DNA of 64,000 bases from Actinacidiphila guanduensis (GCF_900103985.1 NZ_FNIE01000001.1:62001-126000); one strand, 5' to 3'. Counted from the stretch's first letter, positions 9,121 to 17,808 are shown. The notes: generated from the letters alone by a model not told the origin. Numbers and translations: made by a program.

Positions 9121-10047
9121 TCACGCGGCCGCGGGCGGCGGGGCGTGCTCGTCGAGCCAGCGGGCGATCTCGGTGTGGTCGGCGTCGGCGGGCAGCTCCT
9201 CGGCGGCCCGGGCCCACACGGCGACGGCGTCCGCGCCCAGCCGGCTCGGCAGCCCGACCTGCTCGGCCAGGGCGACGGCGATCCGCATGTCCTTGAGCAT
9301 CAGCCGTAGGCCGAAGCCTGAGTCGTAGCTGCCGGGCAGCACGAAGCGGGGCCACTTGTTCTCGGTGGAGCCGCTGCGACCGCTGGAGGCGTTGACGATC
9401 TCCAGCACCCGGGCGGGGTCGAGCCCGAACCGCCGGCCGGCGAGCAGGGCTTCGCTGGTGACCAGCAGGTGCGTGGCCGACATCAGGTTGTTGAGCGCTT
9501 TGACGGCGTGGCCGCTGCCGATGCCGCCGGAGCGGAACAGGGTGCCGAATCGTTTCAGCAATGGTTCGACCCGCGCCACGTCCGCGTCCTGGCCGCCGAC
9601 CATCACGGCGAGTTCGCCGGTGACGGCCCGGGCCACACCGCCGGAGACGGGCGCGTCGACCATCGCGACGCCGGCCGCGGCGAGTTGCCCGGCCAGGGCC
9701 CTGGTCCGGGCCGGCTCGGAGGAGCTCATGTCGACCACGGTCGTGCCTGGCCGCAGTGCCGCAGCAACCTGCGGGGCGCCCAGCACCGACTCGACCACGC
9801 CGGAGTCCGGCAGCATGAGGATCACGGTCGCGGCCCCGGCGACCGCGGCCGCCGCGGAGTCCGCCACGGCTCCCCCCGCGGCGGCGAAGGCGTCGCGGGC
9901 CGCGTGGCCGACGTCCGAGCCGACCGTCGGCACGCCCGCCCGGACCAGCTGCGAGGCCATCGGCAGGCCCATCCTGCCGAGGCCGACGAAGGCGACGTGC
10001 CCTGCGGCCCCTTCGGTCCTTTCGGCCCCTTCGTGCGTCTCACTCAT
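9121..10047 (-). CDS. NAD(P)-dependent 3-hydroxyisobutyrate dehydrogenase-like oxidoreductase
   Basis: This 308-residue protein belongs to the beta-hydroxyacid dehydrogenase family. The Rossmann motif VAFVGLGRMGLPMA lies near residue 18, the substrate-binding block DAPVSGGVARAVTGEL near residue 130, and the catalytic lysine block GSGHAVKALNNLMSA near residue 180. The family oxidises beta-hydroxy acids to semialdehydes, or reduces tartronate-type semialdehydes. The ATG at 10047 overlaps the upstream CMD gene by 8 bp. A second enzyme of the same family is three genes upstream, so the pathway probably has two beta-hydroxyacid redox steps or accepts two stereoisomers. Confidence 0.9.
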   Translation of the reverse strand: MSETHEGAERTEGAAGHVAFVGLGRMGLPMASQLVRAGVPTVGSDVGHAARDAFAAAGGAVADSAAAAVAGAATVILMLPDSGVVESVLGAPQVAAALRPGTTVVDMSSSEPARTRALAGQLAAAGVAMVDAPVSGGVARAVTGELAVMVGGQDADVARVEPLLKRFGTLFRSGGIGSGHAVKALNNLMSATHLLVTSEALLAGRRFGLDPARVLEIVNASSGRSGSTENKWPRFVLPGSYDSGFGLRLMLKDMRIAVALAEQVGLPSRLGADAVAVWARAAEELPADADHTEIARWLDEHAPPPAAA

Positions 10048-10453
10048 CGCCGGGCTCCTCGACCTCGCCCAGTTCCTTGAGCACCTTCTCCGCGACGCGG
10101 AAGGACTCAAGGGCCGCCGGCACGCCGACGTAGATCGCCGTCTGTAGCAACACCTCCTGGATCTCGGCCACCGACGCGCCGTTGGTGCGGGCGCCGCGCA
10201 CGTGGACCGCCAGCTCGTGCGAGCGGTTGAGTGCGGTGAGCATGCCGAGGTTGAGCAGGCTGCGGGTCTTGCGGTCCAGCCCCTCGCGGCCCCACACCGC
10301 GCCCCAGCAGTACTCGGTGACGAGTTCCTGCACCGGGCGGGTGAAGTCGCTGACCTGGCCGAGCGAGCGGTCGACGTGCTCGGCGCCCAGGACCGCGCGG
10401 CGCAGGTCGAGCCCGCGCTCGTAGGTCTCGGCGTGCGTTGCCTGTGTCGTCAT
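10040..10453 (-). CDS. Carboxymuconolactone decarboxylase family protein (PcaC-like)
   Basis: This 137-residue protein matches the single-domain gamma-carboxymuconolactone decarboxylase layout. It has EYCWGAVWGREGLDRKTRSL near residue 47, NRSHELAVHVRGA near residue 75 and NGASVAEIQEVLLQTAIYVGVPAA near residue 90. PcaC removes CO2 from 4-carboxymuconolactone in the protocatechuate branch of the beta-ketoadipate pathway. The conserved Glu, Trp and His are visible, and there is no CxxC pair, so a peroxidase role is unlikely. The ATG at 10453 lies 11 bp after the cupin stop. No other pca genes are present, so the true substrate is probably a different lactone or unsaturated acid. Confidence 0.88.
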   Translation of the reverse strand: MTTQATHAETYERGLDLRRAVLGAEHVDRSLGQVSDFTRPVQELVTEYCWGAVWGREGLDRKTRSLLNLGMLTALNRSHELAVHVRGARTNGASVAEIQEVLLQTAIYVGVPAALESFRVAEKVLKELGEVEEPGDE

Positions 10454-10464
10454 CGAAGGGGTCC

Positions 10465-10860
10465 TCACATCGGGCGGGGGCCGGCGCCCTGGGCACCGGC
10501 GACTTCCTCGGCCCACACCGTGGTGCCGAGCGAGATGGCGAGATGGACGAGATAGGAGCCGGAGCCGGCGCCGTGCCAGTGCCGCTCACCGGGCGGCACC
10601 CACACCACGTCGCCGGGCCGCAGCGGCTCCGCAGGGCCGCCGTCGCTGCAGACCAGGCCGGAGCCGGCGAGGACGTGCAGGATCTGGCCGTGCTCGTGGT
10701 GGTGCCAGAAGGTGCGGGCACCGGGGGCGAAGAAGACGGTGTTGATCACGACGCCGTCGGTGGCGGGCAGCACCGGGTCGGCCCACACGGTGCCGGTGAA
10801 GGTGTCGGACTTGCGTGCCGAGTCGGGCAGTTGCCTCGAGCGGCCGGGCATGATGATCAC
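10465..10860 (-). CDS. Cupin-domain protein
   Basis: This small single-domain cupin has 131 residues. Its metal-binding motif 1, FWHHHEHGQILHVLAGSG, has His53, 54, 55 and 57; motif 2, PPGERHWHGAG, is near residue 95. The GTG at 10860 is preferred over the ATG at 10851 because GGAGG stands six bases before it and because it forms a GTGA overlap with the upstream stop. Cupins of this size act as dioxygenases, isomerases, decarboxylases or sugar/acid sensors. Its place inside the degradative operon suggests a catalytic step on a polar ring-fission or hydroxy-acid intermediate. The specific reaction is not inferable. Confidence 0.85.
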   Translation of the reverse strand: MIIMPGRSRQLPDSARKSDTFTGTVWADPVLPATDGVVINTVFFAPGARTFWHHHEHGQILHVLAGSGLVCSDGGPAEPLRPGDVVWVPPGERHWHGAGSGSYLVHLAISLGTTVWAEEVAGAQGAGPRPM

Positions 10861-11768
10861 GCCGCTCCTCCTTCGGCCTGCGCGGTGTGCAGCCGCACCC
10901 CGCCGGAGACGTCGCCGATCGCGTCCACGACGGTGTTGCTGATCCGGTCGGCGTAGCCCAGGCCGTTCGCCAGCCCGAAACTGGCCAGCGGGCCGCCGGC
11001 GTTGAGCGAGGAGACGCCGAGGGCGGCGGCGAGGTCGGCGTAGAGGGTGACGTCCTTCATCATCAGGGCGTTGGTCAGGCCGCCCTCCAGGTAGTCGCCG
11101 GTGATGATCCGCGGGAAGCGGTTCAGCGTGGCGAAGTTGACGCCGGAGCTGGCGTTGAGGACGTCGAGCAGGACCGCGAGGTCCAGGCCCGCCTTCTTGC
11201 CGGCGACCATGACCTCGGCGGTGGAGGCGAGGGCGACGGCGTTGAGGAAGTTGTTGAGGACCTTGGCGGTGTGCCCGGCGCCGCTGTCGCCGAGGCTGAA
11301 GATCCGCGAAGAGAAGGCGTCCAGGACCGGGCGGACCTCCTCCAGCGCCTCGGGGTCGCCGCCCACCATGAGGGTGAGCGCGCCCTTGTCGGCGGCGGCC
11401 GCGCCGCCGGAGATGCCCGCATCGAGGAAGGCGGCGCCCCTGGCGGCGAACTGCCGGGCGAGTTCCCGGGTGGAGGCCGGGTTCGCGGTGCTGAGGTCCA
11501 CCACCACCTGGCCGTCGCGGGCGTGGGCGAGCACGCCGTCCTTGCCGCCGATGACCTTCTCGATCACCTTGCTGTCGGGCAGCGACAGCAGCACCGTGCG
11601 GCAGGCCGCGGCCACTTCGCCCGCGCTCGCCGCGGCCCGCGCGCCCACGTCGGCGGCAAGGCCGTCCCGCACGTCGAAGCCGAGCACTTCGTGCCCGCTC
11701 TCGACGAGCCGCCTGACCATCCGCCCGCCCATGTTGCCCAGGCCGATGAACCCGATCCGTCCGGTCAT
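10857..11768 (-). CDS. NAD(P)-dependent 3-hydroxyisobutyrate dehydrogenase-like oxidoreductase (second copy)
   Basis: This 303-residue member of the beta-hydroxyacid dehydrogenase family has IGFIGLGNMGGRMVRRL at the N-terminus, DAGISGGAAAADKGALTLMVGG near residue 118 and the catalytic-lysine block GAGHTAKVLNNFLN near residue 166. The family substrate signature usually reads DAPVSGG; here Pro-Val is replaced by Gly-Ile, which may alter specificity relative to the 9121-10047 paralogue. Its ATG overlaps the SDR stop (ATGA) and its stop overlaps the cupin start (GTGA). It is expected to interconvert a beta-hydroxy acid and a semialdehyde in the same pathway. Confidence 0.9.
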   Translation of the reverse strand: MTGRIGFIGLGNMGGRMVRRLVESGHEVLGFDVRDGLAADVGARAAASAGEVAAACRTVLLSLPDSKVIEKVIGGKDGVLAHARDGQVVVDLSTANPASTRELARQFAARGAAFLDAGISGGAAAADKGALTLMVGGDPEALEEVRPVLDAFSSRIFSLGDSGAGHTAKVLNNFLNAVALASTAEVMVAGKKAGLDLAVLLDVLNASSGVNFATLNRFPRIITGDYLEGGLTNALMMKDVTLYADLAAALGVSSLNAGGPLASFGLANGLGYADRISNTVVDAIGDVSGGVRLHTAQAEGGAA

Positions 11769-12634
11769 CCGATCCCTCCGTCCCCGCCGGCCGGCACCGC
11801 GGTGCCGTACAGCGCTTCGTCCAGTTCGCGGGTGGGCCAGGCCCCGGCGCCGCCCGAGGGGCGCACGGTGTTGACGACGCTGGCGCCGCCGTCGGCCGAG
11901 ACCACCTGGCCGGTGATGTAGGCGGCATCCTCGCTGAGCAGGAACGCGGTCACGGCCGCGATGTCCGCCGGGGTCCCGGCACGGCGCAGCGGCGTGGTGG
12001 ACGCCCGCTGCTCCATGTCGTTCTTGCCGCCGACCGCGCCGGCAGCCGCGGCGAACAGATCGGTGGGCACGATGCCGGGGGCGACCGCGTTGACCCGTAC
12101 CCCGATCGGCCCGCCGTACAGGGCGGCTCCGCGCAGCAGGCCGAGCGTGGCGTGCTTGGAGGTCTGGTAGGCCAGCAGGTCGGCGCTGCCGGTCAGGCTC
12201 GCGATCGAGGCGGTCAGAACGATCGCCCCGCCGCCGCCCTGGGCTGCGAAGCGCCGGAAGGCGGCCCGCAGCCCGAGGAACTGGCCGCGCACGTTGACCG
12301 CCTGCACCCGGTCGAACTCGGCCGCGGTCAATTCGGGCAGGGGCGCGAAGGTGCCGAAGATCCCGGCGTTGAGGTGGTAGAGGTCCACCCGGCCGAAGGC
12401 CGCAACGGCGGCGGCGTCCCAGCGCGCGGTCGCCTCCTCGTCGGCCACGTCGGCGGCCACGGCGACGGCCTCGGCGGGCAGTTCGGCGGCGGTGCGGCGG
12501 GCCGCGGCCTCGTCGATGTCGACAGCGACGACGCGGGCGCCCTCCTGCGACAGCCGCAGCGCGCTGCCCCGGCCGAGGCCGTTGCCGGCGCCGGTGACGA
12601 CGGCGACCTTGCCCTCGAAGCGTGCCCCGCTCAT
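11765..12634 (-). CDS. Short-chain dehydrogenase/reductase (SDR)
   Basis: This 289-residue classical SDR has the cofactor motif TGAGNGLG at residues 14-21. The VDIDEA segment after beta-2 suggests NAD preference, because Asp is at the end of strand 2. NAG appears as LNAGIFG, the catalytic Ser lies in LTASIASL, and the catalytic pair is YQTSKH. The C-terminus has the usual GQVVSADGG signature followed by an extra tail of about 40 residues. It is translationally coupled on both sides by ATGA overlaps. The likely role is oxidation of an alcohol or dihydrodiol intermediate in the catabolic route. Confidence 0.9.
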   Translation of the reverse strand: MSGARFEGKVAVVTGAGNGLGRGSALRLSQEGARVVAVDIDEAAARRTAAELPAEAVAVAADVADEEATARWDAAAVAAFGRVDLYHLNAGIFGTFAPLPELTAAEFDRVQAVNVRGQFLGLRAAFRRFAAQGGGGAIVLTASIASLTGSADLLAYQTSKHATLGLLRGAALYGGPIGVRVNAVAPGIVPTDLFAAAAGAVGGKNDMEQRASTTPLRRAGTPADIAAVTAFLLSEDAAYITGQVVSADGGASVVNTVRPSGGAGAWPTRELDEALYGTAVPAGGDGGIG

Positions 12635-13425
12635 GCCCGCGCCCTGCCGATCACGGCGGTGGCGTCGCCCAGCGGGCCGCCGTCGCGGCCGAAGCGGTCC
12701 AGGGTGGCCGGGTCGTGGCCGCTGATCACCTGGCCGCCCGTGGCCAGGGCCCCGACGGTGTCAAAGCCGGCGTACATGCCGACCAGGTCGGCGACCGAAA
12801 CGAAGGGCATCGCCTTCTCGCTCTCCTCGTAGTAGTGGACGGCGTCGGAGGCGAGCAGCACGGGCCCGGCGGCGGTCTCGACGCGGACCACGCTCTGGCC
12901 GGGGGTGTGGCCGCCGACGCGGATGACCTCGATGCCGTCGGCCACGGTGGTCCGCTCGTCGAAGAGCACGGCCCGGCCGCTGTCCACGACGGCGGCGAGC
13001 CCGGCCAGTTCGGCGTCCTCCACGGAGTGGTGGAACTGCACGTGGCGGCTGTGTGGGCCGGCCCAGAACTCGGCCTCGGCGCGGGCCAGGACGACCGGCG
13101 AGCGGTCGAAGTGGCCGAGGTTGCCGATGTGGTCGTAGTGGGCGTGGGTCACGATGACCGTGGGCGCGTCCGCCGGGTGGACGCCGAGCGCACCGAAGGC
13201 CTCGACGGGGTCGATGAGCGTGGTGCGCTTGCGCTTCGCCCCGCCGGCCCGGCTGAAGCCGGTGTCCACGACGAAGGTGTGCTCATCGTTCCGGACGATC
13301 CAGAAGAAGTAGTCCATGCCGATGGGCGCGTCCGGCTCGCCGTAGAGGCCGTAGTTGAGGAAGACCTCACTGCGGACCGTCTGCCGCGTCCCGTAGCGGA
13401 CGACGACGATCTCGTACCCGGTCAC
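12631..13425 (-). CDS. Metallo-beta-lactamase-fold hydrolase (N-acyl-homoserine lactonase-like)
   Basis: This 264-residue protein carries the binuclear zinc motif HAHYDHIG (His94, His96, Asp98, His99). Later metal ligands are in the region of QFHHSVED, LLASDAVHYYEE and the C-terminal GHDPA. The spacing and the N-terminal MDYFFWIVRNDEHTFVVDTGF resemble AHL lactonases and related lactone hydrolases. The GTG at 13425 is chosen because GGAGG precedes it by five bases; a further GTG lies at 13452. It is the first gene of the ten-gene unit, so a lactone-opening step on the pathway substrate is more likely than quorum quenching, though the latter cannot be excluded. Confidence 0.85.
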   Translation of the reverse strand: MTGYEIVVVRYGTRQTVRSEVFLNYGLYGEPDAPIGMDYFFWIVRNDEHTFVVDTGFSRAGGAKRKRTTLIDPVEAFGALGVHPADAPTVIVTHAHYDHIGNLGHFDRSPVVLARAEAEFWAGPHSRHVQFHHSVEDAELAGLAAVVDSGRAVLFDERTTVADGIEVIRVGGHTPGQSVVRVETAAGPVLLASDAVHYYEESEKAMPFVSVADLVGMYAGFDTVGALATGGQVISGHDPATLDRFGRDGGPLGDATAVIGRARA

Positions 13426-13512
13426 GGGTGCCTCCGCTCGTCGGTGGTGCACTCCGACGGGATGGCATGACTCATCGCCATTTTGCCCCCTTTGGCTCGG
13501 CTCCCGCGATCG

Positions 13513-13541
13513 ATTGCCTGACTATATGACCGTCTGACAAT
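13513..13541. promoter_or_regulatory. Putative operator of the catabolic operon (ATTGCCTGAC ... GTCTGACAAT)
   Basis: ATTGCCTGAC at 13513 and GTCTGACAAT ending at 13541 form an imperfect inverted repeat around 9 bp. The site lies about 90 bp upstream of the hydrolase start. The elements match those at 3677-3697 before the transport unit (shared core TTGYCTGAC). Co-regulation of both units is inferred. Confidence 0.5.
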
Positions 13542-13639
13542 CCTGCCAAGAGGTGGCGCACGACCGTTCCGGATCGGATGCGCACCCCGTCCGCACGCAC
13601 CCGACGCACCTCACCGCGAGGCCGCCTCCACCGACGGCC

Positions 13640-14181
13640 GGGCACACACCGTGGACGTGCAGGTCGACGTCTCGGCCGAGTGGGTGCACGGCGACAACGC
13701 CACGGCGGTCGTGCGGGCGCAGCGGAACAACGGCACGCAGACCGTCTGGCCTGCGGGCAGGCCACCCCGGATGTGCTCCAGGAGAACTCCGACCAGGCGC
13801 CCTGGCGGCGTCCGGTCCTCGCCGCCCTCACCGCGACGACCGGGCTGACCTGGCGGCTCGGCCAGGGCACGGCGGACTGGTTCGCCCCCGACAGCGCGGC
13901 CGCGCTGTCCGCCGCCAGGGCCTGGACCAGCAGGCGCACCAGGCCGCGGCCAGTACGTGGTCGCCTCGGCCGCCCAACGCGGCTTCCAGGACCGCCCGGT
14001 CGTCGGCGGGATGTTCGCGCCGCTGCTGCCGCCGGCCGGCTCCACCGTGCACTGGTTCCGCATCCAGAACCGCAACTCCGGGAAGGTGCTGGCGGTTTCG
14101 GGGATGTCGCAGGCGGACGCCGCACAGGTGACGCAGTGGAGCGACAACGGCACCGCGGACCACCTGTGGCGGTTCATCTGA
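13640..14181 (+). pseudogene. Decayed gene for a secreted carbohydrate-binding protein (ricin-type lectin C-terminus)
   Basis: Coding-like sequence is scattered over two frames. Around 13651-13760 it reads VQVDVSAEWVHGDNATAVVR. It shifts frame to QATPDVLQENSDQAPWRRP and DWFAPDSAAA up to about 13930, and returns to the first frame for VVASAAQRGFQDRPVVGG and a ricin-B/CBM13-like ending (HWFRIQNRNSGKVLAVSG, then VTQWSDNGTADHLWRFI) with its stop at 14181. No start or signal peptide is present. Two compensating frameshifts plus a missing 5' end indicate a remnant. It precedes an intact polysaccharide-degrading gene, so it may be the wreck of another secreted enzyme. Two sequencing errors are a less likely explanation. 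Confidence 0.6.
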
Positions 14182-14376
14182 CCGCGCCCACCTACCGGAA
14201 AGGTCCGATGACGCCTCCAGGTCGCAGGACAGCCACGACGGCCCGACTCCCCGCTCGCGGCGGGTCTTTCAGCCATCTGCGCCGGAATTTCCTTTACTGA
14301 TGCGAACCTTGCGGTCCCTCCGTGCACTCAGTACGGTCGCAGCGCCATTCATCGGTGGACCCCGAGGAGCATTGCG

Positions 14377-17223
14377 ATGCGTCAGATGTTACGGCCCGTA
14401 CCGGGCAGGGGGCCGGCAGCGCGACTGGCAGTCGTCCTCGCCACCGTCGCCGGCCTGGTGTGGACGACCGCCGCCGCGGCCGGCGCGGCCCCGGCGGAGC
14501 GCGGCGCCGCCACGCCGGACCGGGTGCCGCTGACCGCGGCGGCCGCCGCGGCCCAAGGGGTGGGCGCCACCACCCCGTTCACCACCTACGAGGCCGAGGC
14601 CGGCACCCTCGGCGGCGGCGCCCAGGCGGTGACGCTGACGTCCGCGCCGACCACGCAGTACTCCAGCGCGGCACTGGAGGCCTCGGGCCACGGCTACGTC
14701 CATCTGGCCGGCACCGGGCAGTCGGTGCGCTGGACGAACACCACCGGGCAGCCGATCAGCTTCGTCAACGTCCGCGCCAGCATCCCCGACTCGGCCTCCG
14801 GCGGCGGCATCACGGCCACCTTGGACCTCTACGTCGACGGGGTCTTCCGGCAGGCGCTGAACCTCAACTCCAAGCAGACCTGGGTCTACGAGGGCACCAA
14901 CTACAACAACAGCGACGACCAGAACCCGGCCGAGGGCGACCCCCGGGTGTTCTTCGACGAGTCGCACACCTTCGTCGCCGGGAGCCCGATCGCCCCCGGC
15001 AGCACCCTCACGCTGCAGAAGGACGCCGCCAACACCGCCTCGTCCTACGACGTGGACGCGATCGACGTGGAGAACCCGCCCGCGGCGCTCACCCAGCCCG
15101 CGGGCTCGATCTCGATCACCAGCTGCGGCGCCGTGGCCGACAACACGCCCACCAACGGCGCGGCCGACCCGCAGTCGACCGACAGCAGGGCCGCGATCCA
15201 GAACTGCATCGACCAGGCCCAGTCCCAGGGCAAGACACTGTGGATCCCGCAGGGCACCTTCTACGTGAAGGGGACCGCTGGGCTCAACGCCCAAGGGATC
15301 ACCATCGCGGGCGCGGGCATGTGGTACAGCACGATCTACCGCGACGTGCCGGTGCCCAACAGCACGCCGCTGCCCGCCCTGTTCGGCCTGACCTCGACGC
15401 ATGTGCAGAACTTCCACATCGACGCCAACGCGGTCAGCCGCAGCACGATCGGCGGTGACGGCGGCGCCATGGACACCACCGGCACCAACTGGTCGGCGGA
15501 CGGGATATGGACCCAGCACACCGAGTCCGGCTTCTGGGCCTCGGGCACCGGCGGCACCGTCCGCAACTGCCGGCTGACGGCGATCTGGGCCGACGGCATC
15601 AACGTCAACAACGTCTCGCTCGGCGCGAGCAGCGGCAACGACCTCACCGTCACCAACAACTTCGTCCGCGGCACCGGCGACGACGCCATCGCCATCAACT
15701 CGGTGAACTACAACACCAACGGCGACGGCTCCAAGACGTTCTACAACCCGATGACCGACATCACCGTCACCAACAACACCTCGATCGCCCCCTGGGGCGG
15801 CAAGGGCGTCGCGGTCTACGGCGGCAGCGGGCACGTGGTGGAGAACAACTACATCAGCGACACCGCCCGCTACATCGGCCTGGGCGCCGGCCGGTTCGGC
15901 GTCAACGGCAGCGACCTGCTGTCGGCGACGATCTCCGGCAACACCGTCGTCCGCTCCGGCGGCAACGCCTACAGCCAGGGCCAGCCCGCCCTGCACATCG
16001 GCAACGGCGGCGACGGCCAGAACACCGGCACGGTGGACCACGTCAGCGTGACCGGCAACACCGTGGCCGACTCCGTCTACGACGCGATCGGCTTCTCCAC
16101 CTCCACCAACACGCTCCTGCAGAACAACACGGTCACCGGCCCCGGCCGCAACGGCATCGTGATCTCGCCGCCGTTCTATCCCGCGCCGACCGGCTCGGCG
16201 ACGATCACCGGCAACACCGTCAGCGGGCTCAAGTCCGGTGCGACGGCGTACGCGAACAACTCCAGCGGTTTCACCGCCTCGCTGAGCGGCAACAGCTGGC
16301 AGAGCGGCGGCACCGGCCCGGTCGAGGCGCCCTACGGCGGCACCCCGGCCGCCGTCCCTGGCACCGTGGAGGCGGAGAACTACGACACCGGCGGGCAGGG
16401 CGTGGCGTACAACGTCAACTCCGTCAACGGCAACGGCACCGCCTACCGGGCCGACGGGGTGGACCTGGAGGCCACCTCCGACACCGGCGGCGGCTACGAC
16501 CTGGGCTGGACCAGCAGCGGCCAGTGGCAGCGCTACACCGTGAACGTCGCGACCGCCGGAACGTACGCCCTGGCCCTTCGTGTCGCGGCGCCCTCGGCCG
16601 TCAGCGGCGCGCTGCACCTGGCGGACAGCTCAGGGGCGAACCTGAGCCCCTCGGTGTCGATCCCGGCCACCGGCGACTGGCAGACCTGGTCCACGGTCAC
16701 CACCACGGTCACCCTGCCGGCCGGGCGCCAGGTGATCACGCTCGACCAGGACAACGGCGGCTGGAACCTCAACAGCTTCGCGTTCTCCACCGCGAGCGGC
16801 AGCACCGGCACCAACCTCGCGGCGGGCAAGGCCACGTCGGAGTCCAGCCACACGCAGACCTACGCCTCCTCCGCCGTGACCGACGGCGACCGGAACAGCT
16901 ACTGGGAGAGCGCCAACAACAGCTTCCCGCAGTGGGTCCAGGTCGACCTCGGCTCGGCGCGGAGCGTCTCGCGCGTGGTGCTCCAACTGCCCGCCTCCTG
17001 GGGGGCCCGCAGCCAGACGCTCACCCTCCAGGCGGGCACCGACCCGTCCACTGTGACCACCACACTGAAGGGTTCGGCGAGCTACACCTTCGACCCGGCG
17101 AGCGGCAACACCGTCACCCTCACCTTCCCGGCCACCACCCAGCGGGTCCTGCGGGTGACGGTCAGCGCCAACTCCGGCTGGCCGGCGGGGCAGTTGTCCG
17201 AGTTCCAGGTCTGGAGCGCCTGA
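14377..17223 (+). CDS. Secreted GH87-like alpha-1,3-glucanase/mycodextranase with CBM6 and discoidin-like domains
   Basis: This 948-residue exported polysaccharide hydrolase starts with a Sec or Tat-like signal (RLAVVLATVAGLVWTTAAAAGAAPA). An N-terminal carbohydrate-binding, jelly-roll-like module follows (TYEAEAGTLGGGAQAV, about residues 65-235). A long right-handed beta-helix comes next (about residues 245-650), with ISITSCGAVADN, AIQNCIDQAQSQGKTLWIPQGTF as two adjoining pieces, and GTGDDAIAINS near residue 431. The C-terminus has a CBM6-like module (EAENYDTGGQGVAYNV, about 665-805) and an F5/8-type domain (WVQVDLGSARSVSRVVLQLP, about 815-948). The domain order resembles streptomycete GH87 enzymes acting on alpha-1,3-glucan. 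GAGGAG lies seven bases before the ATG. Family certainty is good; exact linkage specificity is not. Confidence 0.85.
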   Translation: MRQMLRPVPGRGPAARLAVVLATVAGLVWTTAAAAGAAPAERGAATPDRVPLTAAAAAAQGVGATTPFTTYEAEAGTLGGGAQAVTLTSAPTTQYSSAALEASGHGYVHLAGTGQSVRWTNTTGQPISFVNVRASIPDSASGGGITATLDLYVDGVFRQALNLNSKQTWVYEGTNYNNSDDQNPAEGDPRVFFDESHTFVAGSPIAPGSTLTLQKDAANTASSYDVDAIDVENPPAALTQPAGSISITSCGAVADNTPTNGAADPQSTDSRAAIQNCIDQAQSQGKTLWIPQGTFYVKGTAGLNAQGITIAGAGMWYSTIYRDVPVPNSTPLPALFGLTSTHVQNFHIDANAVSRSTIGGDGGAMDTTGTNWSADGIWTQHTESGFWASGTGGTVRNCRLTAIWADGINVNNVSLGASSGNDLTVTNNFVRGTGDDAIAINSVNYNTNGDGSKTFYNPMTDITVTNNTSIAPWGGKGVAVYGGSGHVVENNYISDTARYIGLGAGRFGVNGSDLLSATISGNTVVRSGGNAYSQGQPALHIGNGGDGQNTGTVDHVSVTGNTVADSVYDAIGFSTSTNTLLQNNTVTGPGRNGIVISPPFYPAPTGSATITGNTVSGLKSGATAYANNSSGFTASLSGNSWQSGGTGPVEAPYGGTPAAVPGTVEAENYDTGGQGVAYNVNSVNGNGTAYRADGVDLEATSDTGGGYDLGWTSSGQWQRYTVNVATAGTYALALRVAAPSAVSGALHLADSSGANLSPSVSIPATGDWQTWSTVTTTVTLPAGRQVITLDQDNGGWNLNSFAFSTASGSTGTNLAAGKATSESSHTQTYASSAVTDGDRNSYWESANNSFPQWVQVDLGSARSVSRVVLQLPASWGARSQTLTLQAGTDPSTVTTTLKGSASYTFDPASGNTVTLTFPATTQRVLRVTVSANSGWPAGQLSEFQVWSA

Positions 17224-17440
17224 ACCGGCCCGCGCGGGGCAGCCGCTGAACGGCCCGGCGGGACAGCCGGCGCGGGAACCGGGCGCAGGACACCCGCCCG
17301 ACAGGGGAAACCCGGCCATCGCGTACAACCGGAACGCCATTGTGGACATGTCGACTTGACCGCGGGGCAGACGGCCCGGCAGGCACCCGCAGCCGCGGGT
17401 GCCCGCCGGCCTCGGGCCGGCCGACGGAAGGGAGAGCCTC

Positions 17441-17701
17441 ATGTCGTTCCTGTGGGCCATCATCGCCGGCCTGATCATCGGGTTGCTCGCCAAGCTCGTG
17501 CTGCCCGGACGCCAGCCGGTGCCGCTGTGGCTGACGATCATCATCGGTATCGTCGGCGGCATCCTCGGAAACCTGCTCGCCTCGGCGTTCGGGGTGGCGA
17601 ACACCAACGGTGTCGACTGGATCCGGCACATCCTGCAGGTCGGGGTCGCGGCCGTGCTGATCGGCCTGGTCGCCCCGAGATGGGGTGGGCGGCGCATCTG
17701 A
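17441..17701 (+). CDS. GlsB/YeaQ/YmgE family stress-response membrane protein
   Basis: This 86-residue transglycosylase-associated-protein-like membrane protein starts MSFLWAIIAGLIIGLLAKLVLPG. It has a second hydrophobic segment, WLTIIIGIVGGILGNLL, and a third, GVAAVLIGLVAP, giving three membrane helices rich in Gly and Ile. The ATG at 17441 follows GGAAGGGAGA; an upstream in-frame start at 17399 lacks such a site. Members are small stress-induced membrane proteins of unknown biochemical role. It appears monocistronic, convergent with the BrkB-like gene, from which it is separated by the hairpin at 17809-17845. Confidence 0.85.
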   Translation: MSFLWAIIAGLIIGLLAKLVLPGRQPVPLWLTIIIGIVGGILGNLLASAFGVANTNGVDWIRHILQVGVAAVLIGLVAPRWGGRRI

Positions 17702-17808
17702 TGCGGGCTGCTGCTCGCGGACGGCAAGGGCGGCGCCGGAAGGGGGCACGGACGGACGGCCCCCGAAGGGTGGGCAGGTACGGACGGCCCCGGCGACGGC
17801 CAGTGCCG

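Noticed and set aside
12631..13425. Quorum-quenching lactonase
   Set aside because: The fold and zinc motif allow it, but the gene heads a degradative operon, so a pathway lactone is the more economical substrate. Kept only as an alternative.
14389..16617. 742-codon minus-strand open frame over the GH87-like gene
   Set aside because: Composition is Val/Gly/Ala/Asp-rich without motifs. The plus strand has a signal peptide and beta-helix domains.
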